Part shown: in pieces, positions 1 through 5,214 of the stretch
Numbering within the stretch: position 1 is the first letter of the stretch
Layout of the letters: every line of letters begins with the position of its first letter
From: Saprospiraceae bacterium
GTDB lineage: Bacteria; Bacteroidota; Bacteroidia; Chitinophagales; Saprospiraceae
DNA length: 13,642 nucleotides
NCBI GenBank assembly: GCA_020528935.1
Contig: JAJDFU010000247.1
Span: 1 to 13,642, forward strand
Reading direction: 5' to 3'
Position numbers and translations under genes: made by a program
Notes under the pieces: generated by a model
The model's database searches: none
The model's input: the letters and a program-made list of their open reading frames with translations, nothing else
What the model was told of the DNA's origin: nothing

Positions 1-574
1 CCCAGTTGAGGTGGAAGTACTCGAAGGTGATCCAGAAGGCGATGAAGGCGGCATAGCCCAGAGCGGGCATGGCCTTGCGCGCCAGGTGGAACAGCCAGAA
101 GGGGATCACCATCAGGGCCGCATTGAGCAGGATGGCTACGATGCCGGCAGCCAGAGCGGTATTGGCCACCCAATAGGTAGTAAGAATGTTCCACAGCACA
201 AAGGTGAAGTAGGCGTATTTGGCCACCTCCCAGCCGGAGCGGTGCTTCACTTCTCGGGCGATCTCCCGCTCCACCAGCAGCAGGGGCACCCAGCCTACGA
301 ACAACAGAACGGGCAGGGGCAGAAGGTCGGGAAAGCCTACGGACAGCAGTACTGCGCTCAAAGCGGACAGCCCCAGCCAGCGATAGGGGCGGCCCTTGCG
401 GAAGAACCCCGGCCGCACCAGCCCGGTCCAGAACAGCCAGAAACTGAGGAAGAGCACCAGCGGGCGATAGCCCCACAACAATTCCTCCTGCGTGCGCAGC
501 CACATGCTGTAGGCAGCCCCTGCAGTAATGAAGGCCAGGATAACCAGCAAGGCGATACGGATGGGTCGGTTCAC
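1..574 (-). CDS. lnt: Apolipoprotein N-acyltransferase, N-terminal part (runs off the left edge)
   Basis: Reading the minus strand from GTG at 574 gives 191 residues with no stop before the window edge. The product is very hydrophobic, with several membrane segments (about residues 6-24, 34-52 and 64-90, and others after 115). It carries the Lnt-like stretch YWVANTALAAG and the later WITFEYFHLNW, which match the membrane part of bacterial Lnt. Lnt adds the third acyl chain to the N-terminal cysteine of lipoproteins in the inner membrane. The catalytic nitrilase-like domain (Glu-Lys-Cys) would lie beyond the window and cannot be checked. An in-frame ATG exists at 614-616, but it lies upstream of an exact -7 promoter box (603-610), so GTG at 574 is the better start. 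The gene follows the baeRF gene on the same strand with a gap of about 150 bases and seems to have its own promoter. The family call rests on recognised sequence, not on a search. Confidence 0.82.
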   Translation of the reverse strand, partial: MNRPIRIALLVILAFITAGAAYSMWLRTQEELLWGYRPLVLFLSFWLFWTGLVRPGFFRKGRPYRWLGLSALSAVLLSVGFPDLLPLPVLLFVGWVPLLLVEREIAREVKHRSGWEVAKYAYFTFVLWNILTTYWVANTALAAGIVAILLNAALMVIPFWLFHLARKAMPALGYAAFIAFWITFEYFHLNW

Positions 575-602
575 GTACTCAGGTCGCGTTTGGAGAACGG
601 CA

Positions 603-610
603 CAAAAGTA
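603..610 (-). promoter_or_regulatory. Bacteroidota -7 promoter element before lnt
   Basis: On the minus strand these bases read TACTTTTG, an exact match to the Bacteroidota consensus TAnnTTTG. The expected transcription start is a few bases downstream, leaving a leader of about 20-25 bases before GTG 574. No good -33 TTG lies at the usual distance. Instead the upstream region holds the inverted repeat GGCC-GTTT-GGCC at 623-634. Confidence 0.5.
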
Positions 611-722
611 CGGCATTTTCCAGGCCGTTTGGCCTTCCTTGGTCAAAGATCCCCGCCCGCTCAAAAATGTGTCGAAGGCGAAGCGGCCTCCGGCTTGCGG
701 GGAAACGGGCAAGGATTCGGTG

Positions 723-1802
723 CTAGTACCGCAGCTTAAGGGCCATGCCCTGATGCTCCGTCAGGCTGCCGTCGTCCAGAAAAACGACCTGGCCGCCGTA
801 GCGCAGCATGTGCTCGGCGATCTCGTCCACGATGTCGTCCACGATGCCGGTATGGGTGGCTTCCTCTTCCTCCACCAGCACCAGTTCGTCCCCGCGCACC
901 TTGGCGGGCTGGAAAAAATTCTTTTCTACGTACAGCACGTCGCCCCGGCCCTCGCGCACGCGCCGCCAAATCTGGTTGAGGTCGCTGGTGAAGCGGTTGG
1001 CCGACACGGCTTGTGCCAGGTCTTCGCGGGCTTCCTCCAACAGCTTTTTGTGGTTCTCCCGCATCACTTTCCAGGCGTCTTGTAGAATTTCATAGGCCTC
1101 GGACTCGTCGCGGTTCTGGTTGATCCAGCCGGCGATGATGCCGGGCTTATCGGCCACCTCGCGGTAGAAGTGGTAGTTGCGCTCCACACCGGCAATGATC
1201 ACCGGTTCGGGATTGCGATGGTGGAGGGTGAGCAGGGCTTTGTCCACCCGGTTGAAAAATTCCCGGATGCGGTTGTCGGTGCCGCGGGCCATGCTCAGCT
1301 CCATCTTGTCCAGGGGGGCGAGATCGGCTTTGTTCTTCATGGGAAAGCCTTCCTCGCGAACCTCCTCCAGAAAGGTGTCGTTAAAAGCCTGATAAAGGCG
1401 AGCCTTGCGCTGGCTCAGGGTGAGCACATAGTATTGTCCTTCCTTGAGCAAGGCGCGAAGCAGATCGCGGGTGGCAAAGGTATGGTCCACGATCACCCGA
1501 TCTTCTACCTGCAGCGGCAGGTGAACAAAGGTGCCCTTGTCCTTGGTGGCGAAAAGGGCCAGGCTGTCCAGGTTTTTGCGGTGATCTACCGACTCAGCTG
1601 TCTCCTTTACCCGCCGGATCACCTCCTGGGCCATCCGTTTGGGCATTTCGGCCAGCAGGCGTTCTTCCACCTCCTTTACTTTGTTTTTAAGGACAATGGC
1701 GTCTTTTTCGTTTTCGGGATACGTGCGATGGGTATTGAACAGAATGCTAACGGCCGGATAGTCGCGTACGGCTTTTAGGTCATGAAGGATTTCCTGTAAC
1801 AT
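723..1802 (-). CDS. baeRF-type protein (putative ribosome hibernation or rescue factor)
   Basis: This 359-residue soluble protein starts at ATG 1802. It resembles the bacterial homologues of the archaeo-eukaryotic release factor (baeRF3-like; annotated in Bacteroidota as AOC03_06830-family ribosome hibernation factor). The family signs seen are an N-terminal YPAVSILFNTHRTYPENE-like stretch, the central GTFVHLPLQVEDRVIVDHTF segment leading to RDLLRAL, then PVIIAGVERNYHFYREV, and a C-terminal half resembling eRF1 domain 3 with an acidic patch (VLVEEEEATHTG) and an ending on VFLDDGSL. Relatives are thought to bind ribosomes under stress; the exact role here is inferred from the family. It lies 25 bases downstream of the membrane-protein gene on the same strand, so it may be co-transcribed, although a weak promoter-like box (1843-1850) precedes it. 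lnt follows. Length is normal for the family and no damage is seen. Confidence 0.75.
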   Translation of the reverse strand: MLQEILHDLKAVRDYPAVSILFNTHRTYPENEKDAIVLKNKVKEVEERLLAEMPKRMAQEVIRRVKETAESVDHRKNLDSLALFATKDKGTFVHLPLQVEDRVIVDHTFATRDLLRALLKEGQYYVLTLSQRKARLYQAFNDTFLEEVREEGFPMKNKADLAPLDKMELSMARGTDNRIREFFNRVDKALLTLHHRNPEPVIIAGVERNYHFYREVADKPGIIAGWINQNRDESEAYEILQDAWKVMRENHKKLLEEAREDLAQAVSANRFTSDLNQIWRRVREGRGDVLYVEKNFFQPAKVRGDELVLVEEEEATHTGIVDDIVDEIAEHMLRYGGQVVFLDDGSLTEHQGMALKLRY

Positions 1803-1820
1803 AAGTGTAAGGGTTTAACC

Positions 1821-1835
1821 GGACCCCTCAGGTCC
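1821..1835. other. Short hairpin over the stop codon of the membrane-protein gene
   Basis: GGACC and GGTCC arms flank a 5-base loop, and the TGA stop (1828-1830, minus) lies within it. There is no T-run on either strand, so it is not an intrinsic terminator. It could affect termination of translation or coupling to the baeRF gene 25 bases on; this is speculative. Confidence 0.25.
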
Positions 1836-2433
1836 CGGGCAGAAAAGATAATGCATTTGAACAGGTGGGAAAGTGATTTTTGTCGCCTTTGGCAGGGGGG
1901 GTGGGGGTATTGCCTGGGCTGTGCGCTCCCCCCCCCTGGGAGAACGGGGGGGGGGTGACAGGGCGCAGCAGCGGGAAGCAGGTGGACACGAACGACGGGG
2001 GGGAGACGGCCAGGCCCATACCCGCCATGAAGTAATTGGTGCGCACCACGCCGCCGGCCAGTAAGAGCACAAACCCCAGCAGAAAGAGCAGCATTTCCAC
2101 CTGCCGCCGCCGGAGGAGAAAGCGCAATACGGGACGAAGCTGCTCGGCCTCCTGCCGGCAGGCCAGCAGGGGGTCCAGGGAAAGGATGTCGGCCTCGGCC
2201 CGCTTGCGGCTGCGCACCCGCCGCCACTCCTGCAGGCCGAACAGCAGCGCCGGCAGCCCCGTGCCCAGCAGGCCCAGGGCCACGCCTTGCGTAACCGAGC
2301 GTTCGCCCCACCACGCACTGGCGGCCGCACCGGCCAGGGTGAGCAAGCCAATCCCCATCAGCAGTCCGGCCGACAGGCGCTCCGCCCGGTAGAGAGCCGA
2401 TAATTTGTCGCGGTAGTAGCTTGGATCGTGCAT
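1828..2433 (-). CDS. Small multi-pass membrane protein of unknown function with a repeat-derived C-terminus
   Basis: This 201-residue protein starts at ATG 2433. I do not recognise the family. It has two pairs of hydrophobic segments (about residues 21-42 and 48-68; 112-130 and 133-145), separated by a basic, probably cytoplasmic, linker rich in Arg, Lys and Glu (70-111). From about residue 144 the character changes to Pro, Gly, Ser and Thr-rich sequence (PPPFSQGGG, GNTPTPPAKG). That tail is encoded by a G/C-homopolymer inverted-repeat element at 1891-1957. The native protein was therefore probably different at its C-terminus, through repeat insertion or a frameshift in the homopolymers. The natural protein may end near residue 145 or extend in another frame. 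It is divergent from the zinc-ribbon gene and precedes the baeRF gene on the same strand. Confidence 0.55.
   Translation of the reverse strand: MHDPSYYRDKLSALYRAERLSAGLLMGIGLLTLAGAAASAWWGERSVTQGVALGLLGTGLPALLFGLQEWRRVRSRKRAEADILSLDPLLACRQEAEQLRPVLRFLLRRRQVEMLLFLLGFVLLLAGGVVRTNYFMAGMGLAVSPPSFVSTCFPLLRPVTPPPFSQGGGAHSPGNTPTPPAKGDKNHFPTCSNALSFLPGT
1843..1850 (-). promoter_or_regulatory. Weak -7-like box before the baeRF gene
   Basis: The minus strand reads TATCTTTT, one mismatch from TAnnTTTG, about 40 bases before the baeRF start. It sits inside the suspect 3' end of the upstream membrane-protein gene. Only an imperfect TTTC is found near the -33 distance, so this is a candidate only. Confidence 0.25.
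1891..1957. repeat. G/C-homopolymer inverted-repeat element
   Basis: Within 67 bases there are runs of 7 G (1895-1901), 5 G (1903-1907), 9 C (1928-1936) and 10 G (1946-1955). The C9 and G10 runs face each other across a 9-base loop and can form a strong GC-only hairpin. The make-up resembles short dispersed repeats common in Bacteroidota genomes, which often read as Pro/Gly-rich tails when they fall in a gene. Being a dispersed family here is inference, since only one copy is in the window. Confidence 0.55.
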
Positions 2434-2560
2434 AAAACGTATACCAATGATCCGAAAAATGCACTATATTTTAAGGTAAGCCCGGCTTGATTTTTTTGCT
2501 CAACGCTTGTCGGGACCCGGATCCACAGGCGAAATCCCATCAAGCTTAAACCCAATCGGC

Positions 2561-2923
2561 ATGGCCAAACGGAAATGCCAGGAATGCGGGGAGGAGGTCA
2601 TGGGGCGCTACGACAAGCGCTTCTGCTCCGATCAATGCCGCTCGGCCCACCACAACCGGCGCAATCAGGATGTCAACAACTTCATACGCAACATCAACAA
2701 CATCCTGCGCAAGAACCGCCGCATCCTGGCCGGGCTCAATCCCGACGGCAAAGCCCGCGTGCACCGCGACAAGCTGCTGGATCACGGCTTCAAGTTCGGC
2801 TACTTCACCAACGAGTACATCACCAAAGCCGGCCGGGTGTACCGCTTCTGCTACGATCAGGGCTATCTGGAGACGGATAATGGCTGGTATACCCTGGTGG
2901 TGCGGCAGGCCTATGTGGAATAG
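2561..2923 (+). CDS. Small Cys4 zinc-ribbon protein
   Basis: This 120-residue protein starts at ATG 2561; the longer reading from a TTG at 2507 gives an unconvincing N-terminus. Residues 6-26 hold a C-x2-C-x12-C-x3-C arrangement (C6, C9, C22, C26; KCQECGEEV then RFCSDQCR), which strongly suggests a treble-clef or zinc-ribbon fold like those of DUF2116-type proteins. A basic segment (HHNRRNQ, then INNILRKNRRIL) follows, and the C-terminal half contains aromatic stretches such as HGFKFGYFTNEY and GRVYRFCYDQGY. No enzymatic motif is seen. Binding to nucleic acid is plausible from the basic charge but not shown. The protein looks complete and is typical of conserved Bacteroidota orphans. It is divergent from the membrane-protein gene with a 127-base intergenic region in which I see no consensus promoter. 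Confidence 0.7.
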   Translation: MAKRKCQECGEEVMGRYDKRFCSDQCRSAHHNRRNQDVNNFIRNINNILRKNRRILAGLNPDGKARVHRDKLLDHGFKFGYFTNEYITKAGRVYRFCYDQGYLETDNGWYTLVVRQAYVE

Positions 2924-3005
2924 TGGGTTCAGTCCGCAGCCCGCGAAGCGGTACTGACCGAGGTGTCTGTTAGGCGTGGGCAGCTCATGTACGTCTCTGA
3001 TATGG

Positions 3006-3019
3006 GTTGACCGGTCAAC
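3006..3019. repeat. Perfect 14-base palindrome
   Basis: GTTGACC is followed directly by its reverse complement GGTCAAC. The size and symmetry would fit a dimeric regulator site, but it is about 300 bases upstream of the nearest plus-strand start (3319). It could also be the end of a decayed element. Confidence 0.35.
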
Positions 3020-3156
3020 ACGGATCAGGGATCTACACTCCCCTTGAAAAATATACCCAGAAACCGCGCTGCCAACCCGCATCGTGTGATCAGAATCTTT
3101 TTGCGGCCCGGTATGTCCACAATATCCAGGGTGCAGAGTCTCAGGACTTCGGCAGG

Positions 3157-3188
3157 GCCTGCTGCCCGGTATTCGGCCGGCAGCAGGC
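3157..3188. repeat. 10-base inverted repeat (hairpin)
   Basis: GCCTGCTGCC (3157-3166) and GGCAGCAGGC (3179-3188) are perfect reverse complements with a 12-base loop. No T-run follows on either strand, so it does not look like an intrinsic terminator. Confidence 0.4.
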
Positions 3189-3318
3189 ATGGGGTCATGA
3201 CGGACTGCAGGTCCGAGCCGGGGTTTCCTGCCGCCGGGCCAAACCAATTTGGGAATGAGGTGTTCCCTAAGTATAATTCATGTATATACATCTATTTTCA
3301 ACCAAAACCACAAACATC

Positions 3319-3675
3319 ATGACCTACAAGGAACGCGCACAGGACATTTACAACATGCTCGGCCAGGGCCAGCTGCTGGACGCTTTTGACAAGTACTACC
3401 ACGAAGATGTGGTGATGACCGAGCCCATGGGCACCCGCAAGGGCAAAGTGGCTTGCCGGGAGTACGAAGAACAATTTCTGAACAACATCCAGGAATTTCA
3501 CAACCTGGAGGTGAAGAACATCGGCTCGGATGAAGACAACGCCACTTCCTTTGTGGAATCCGTAATGGAGGTGACCTTCAAGGACGGCAATCACGCCAAA
3601 ATGGAGCAGGTGGCCGTACAGCAGTGGAAAGGCGATCAGATCATCCACGAGCGCTTTTACTACGAAGGACAGTAA
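3319..3675 (+). CDS. SnoaL-like (NTF2-fold) protein
   Basis: This 118-residue protein starts at ATG 3319, the first of MTYKERAQ; the in-frame ATG at 3280 lies in AT-rich likely promoter DNA and is less likely. It has the pattern of small SnoaL-like/NTF2-fold proteins: an N-terminal helix, then the DKYYHEDVVMTEPMG segment with the family's typical Y-x-D-D/E start of the sheet, and a C-terminal pair of strands with IIHERFYYEG. Such proteins are cone-shaped alpha+beta barrels that serve as small enzymes or binding proteins; no specific activity can be assigned. It has the same fold pattern and a similar ending (K/DGxIxxExFxY) as the convergent gene at 3866-4249, so the two look like paralogues. 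A strong intrinsic terminator lies 21 bases after its stop. Confidence 0.75.
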   Translation: MTYKERAQDIYNMLGQGQLLDAFDKYYHEDVVMTEPMGTRKGKVACREYEEQFLNNIQEFHNLEVKNIGSDEDNATSFVESVMEVTFKDGNHAKMEQVAVQQWKGDQIIHERFYYEGQ

Positions 3676-3696
3676 GGCCAGTAGCCTGAACCAAGG

Positions 3697-3741
3697 CGAA
3701 AGCTGCCTGCAGAGCACCTGCAGGGCAGCTTTCGTTTTTTT
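3697..3741 (+). terminator. Intrinsic terminator after the SnoaL-like gene
   Basis: The arms CGAAAGCTGCCTGCAG (3697-3712) and CTGCAGGGCAGCTTTCG (3718-3734) pair along about 16 base pairs with one bulged base and a 5-base loop. A run of seven T follows (3735-3741). On the minus strand there is no T-run on the far side, so it works for the plus strand only. Confidence 0.88.
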
Positions 3742-3865
3742 AGTCGCACCGGTTTATCCTGTGCTGTCCTGGCTCGAGAATTCTTGCCCAAGCCGGACAT
3801 TCCTGCGCTGGGCAAAACCCGATACGCAGGATCAGTTTCCGTGCGTGCCCATTCTCGGACGGGGC

Positions 3866-4249
3866 CTACTCGGTGCTGTCTTCCGGCGCGTAGAAAAACT
3901 GCTCCTGCACGATCTTCCCATCCCTGACCCGGTACACGCCCAACTCACTCATCTGCATGCGCTGGTTGTTCATCGGCTTGGAGGTGAGGTCGTAATCGAA
4001 CTGCACGGCGAAATACCCCTCGGTAACCATGGGGTCGGAAACCTCGGCACGGTGTACCTCGTGGTTCGCTTCCCACCATTGGTTGCGGCCCAGGGCCGTA
4101 TCCCGGCCTTTGAACTCCTGCTGGCCCTGCGGATCGGGCATGGCCTCAATGGTGGTGCAGTCGGTGTGGTACAATTGGCGGATAGCGTCCTGGTTTTTGC
4201 CTTCGCGGCACAGCCGGACGAGCTGTTCGGCGACTTCCTGGGTAGTCAT
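3866..4249 (-). CDS. SnoaL-like (NTF2-fold) protein
   Basis: This 127-residue protein starts at ATG 4249 (MTTQEVAEQ). A longer reading from 4312 would add 21 residues that cover the likely promoter and palindrome, so I reject it. Visible features are an N-terminal helix, the QLYHTDCTTIEAMPDPQG segment, a FKGRDTALGRNQWW stretch, and a C-terminal GVYRVRDGKIVQEQFFYAPED, all typical of SnoaL-like proteins. The substrate is unknown. It is convergent with the paralogue at 3319-3675 and divergent from the metal operon. Confidence 0.75.
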   Translation of the reverse strand: MTTQEVAEQLVRLCREGKNQDAIRQLYHTDCTTIEAMPDPQGQQEFKGRDTALGRNQWWEANHEVHRAEVSDPMVTEGYFAVQFDYDLTSKPMNNQRMQMSELGVYRVRDGKIVQEQFFYAPEDSTE

Positions 4250-4282
4250 GATCAATTGGGTTTGAAGTGATTTAATGACACC

Positions 4283-4313
4283 CAAATTACACCATTCCGG
4301 CATATAAAACAAA
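4283..4313 (-). promoter_or_regulatory. Candidate promoter of the minus-strand SnoaL-like gene
   Basis: The minus strand reads TTTG (4313-4310), a 20-base spacer, then TAATTTG (4289-4283). This resembles the Bacteroidota TTTG / TAnnTTTG promoter but lacks one base inside the -7 element. A leader of about 25-30 bases to ATG 4249 would result. Confidence 0.35.
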
Positions 4314-4321
4314 TTGTTTTA
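4305..4321. promoter_or_regulatory. 17-base palindrome, candidate operator in the divergent region
   Basis: TAAAACAA-A-TTGTTTTA is a perfect 8+1+8 inverted repeat in an AT-rich setting. It overlaps the -33 element of the minus-strand SnoaL gene and lies 77 bases upstream of the metal operon start, so a dimeric regulator could act on one or both sides. Function is inferred from symmetry and position only. Confidence 0.35.
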
Positions 4322-4361
4322 AAAATAACAGCTGATTTTTGACTTCCTTAACGTTTGATGC

Positions 4362-4392
4362 TTGGCCGGAGCTGTGGGCTTCTGTACTTTTG
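4362..4392 (+). promoter_or_regulatory. Promoter of the metal operon (TTG / TACTTTTG)
   Basis: TTG at 4362-4364, a 20-base spacer and an exact TAnnTTTG match (TACTTTTG, 4385-4392) form a good Bacteroidota promoter. The ATG at 4398 begins only 5 bases after the -7 element, so the transcript would be leaderless or nearly so. Confidence 0.6.
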
Positions 4393-4397
4393 AAAAG

Positions 4398-4784
4398 ATG
4401 AGATCGATCGCAATCCTAGCATCTGCGCTCCTGTTCCTGCTGCTCAGCATGGGCCTGCCGCTCAACCTGCACTACTGCGGGGGGGAGGTGGCCTCCATTA
4501 CGGTGGCTCCGGTAAAGGGGCATTGCTGCTGCCGCACCATGGCCATGCCGCACGGTTGCTGTTCGGATGAAACGGTGGTCGTTCAGTTCGATACCGATCC
4601 GGTGGTGCTGCAATCTGCGGAGCTGCCGGTCTGGGATCTGGTTCGGGCCATGCCGGCTCTTCCGGTCATCGCCCGGCGCACTGTTGCGATCCAACGATCC
4701 ATTCCTTCCCTGCTTGCCCATCCGCCGCCGCGCCTATCCCGGCCGGCCTGGCTGTTGTACCGGGCACTTCTCTTTTACGGCTGA
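4398..4784 (+). CDS. HYC_CC_PP family protein (putative metal-binding envelope protein)
   Basis: This 128-residue protein starts at ATG 4398; an in-frame upstream reading crosses the promoter and is rejected. The N-terminus is a signal peptide or membrane anchor (residues 4-22, AILASALLFLLLSMGLPL). It then shows the three marks that name the family: HYC (H25-Y26-C27, followed by GGE), cysteine clusters (C43-C44-C45 and C54-C55), and a PPP near the C-terminus (109-111). The family occurs in Bacteroidota next to HMA-domain proteins and TonB receptors, as here, and is thought to bind metal. Cysteine and histidine content (H25, C27, H42, CCC, H52, CC) fits a soft metal such as copper. A second hydrophobic patch ends the protein (WLLYRALLFYG). 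It is the first gene of a three-gene run. Confidence 0.8.
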   Translation: MRSIAILASALLFLLLSMGLPLNLHYCGGEVASITVAPVKGHCCCRTMAMPHGCCSDETVVVQFDTDPVVLQSAELPVWDLVRAMPALPVIARRTVAIQRSIPSLLAHPPPRLSRPAWLLYRALLFYG

Positions 4785-4786
4785 TT

Positions 4787-4848
4787 TTTTTGGTGTCTGC
4801 TTTTTCCGGCCTTCCCGGGCCGGGTGTATTTCTATTGTTCACCAAAAA
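4787..4848 (+). other. Nested hairpin between the HYC_CC_PP and HMA genes
   Basis: The outer arms TTTTTGGTG (4787-4795) and CACCAAAAA (4840-4848) are perfect 9-base complements. Inside them CCGGCC (4806-4811) and GGCCGG (4818-4823) form a 6-base GC stem with a 6-base loop. The outer stem ends 11 bases before the HMA start codon, so folding could limit ribosome access or stabilise the downstream mRNA. No T-run follows, so it is not a plain terminator. Confidence 0.4.
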
Positions 4849-4859
4849 GATCGAATACC

Positions 4860-5210
4860 ATGACCTTTTTTCAAAAGATAATTGTACTGCTCGGCCTCGG
4901 CCTGTTGCTGGCCGGGGCAGCCCATGCCCAGAAAGACGTCCGTCTTGAATTTGAAGTGGACGGAGTGTGTGGGATGTGTAAAGAGCGCATCGAGAACGCC
5001 GCCCTGATCAAGGGGGTGAAATTTGCCGAATGGGATAAGGAAACCCAAATCCTACAGGTAGTATACCGGCCGAAGAAAGTGACCGAGCTGGACATTCACC
5101 GGGCCGTGGCCGAAATGGGCCACGATACCCCAAAGGTGAAGGCTACCAAAGAAGCCTACCAAAAGCTCCCCGCCTGCTGCGCCTACCGGGACGGGGTGGA
5201 TCCGCACTAG
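4860..5210 (+). CDS. Secreted heavy-metal-associated (HMA) domain protein
   Basis: This 116-residue protein starts at ATG 4860. Residues 1-23 are a signal peptide (IIVLLGLGLLLAGAAHA, cleavage likely after A23). The rest is one HMA (ferredoxin-like) domain with the metal site GVCGMCKERIE (C37-x-x-C40). The strand and helix pattern typical of the fold follows (GVKFAEWD, ILQVVYRP, LDIHRAVAEMGHDTP). A C-terminal KLPACCAY carries a cysteine pair (C106-C107), usual in the Bacteroidota version. HMA domains bind Cu(I) or similar soft ions through the CxxC. With the signal peptide it should act in the periplasm, perhaps passing metal to or from the receptor encoded 4 bases downstream. It shares an operon with the HYC_CC_PP gene and the receptor. 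Confidence 0.88.
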   Translation: MTFFQKIIVLLGLGLLLAGAAHAQKDVRLEFEVDGVCGMCKERIENAALIKGVKFAEWDKETQILQVVYRPKKVTELDIHRAVAEMGHDTPKVKATKEAYQKLPACCAYRDGVDPH

Positions 5211-5214
5211 AAGC

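Larger units (their letters stand above)
2924..3318. other. 395-base gap without a credible gene; contains a palindrome and a hairpin
   Basis: Open frames across this stretch on both strands have odd composition and resemble no known protein, so I call none. Two structures stand out: a perfect 14-base palindrome GTTGACCGGTCAAC (3006-3019) and a 10-base inverted repeat GCCTGCTGCC...GGCAGCAGGC (3157-3188). The last 60 bases are AT-rich (TATAATTC, TATATACATC) and probably hold the promoter of the following SnoaL-like gene, although no exact TAnnTTTG is present. Confidence 0.4.

Noticed and set aside
11..739. Plus-strand open frame of 242 residues across the lnt region
   Set aside because: Gln, Gly and His-rich composition typical of an antisense reading; the minus strand gives a clear Lnt membrane protein.
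1928..1955. C9/G10 hairpin as an intrinsic terminator
   Set aside because: No T-run follows on either strand and it lies inside an open frame; it fits a dispersed repeat better.
3025..3291. Minus-strand open frame of 88 residues in the 2924-3318 gap
   Set aside because: No family resemblance, no start context, and it would run through the AT-rich promoter-like region.
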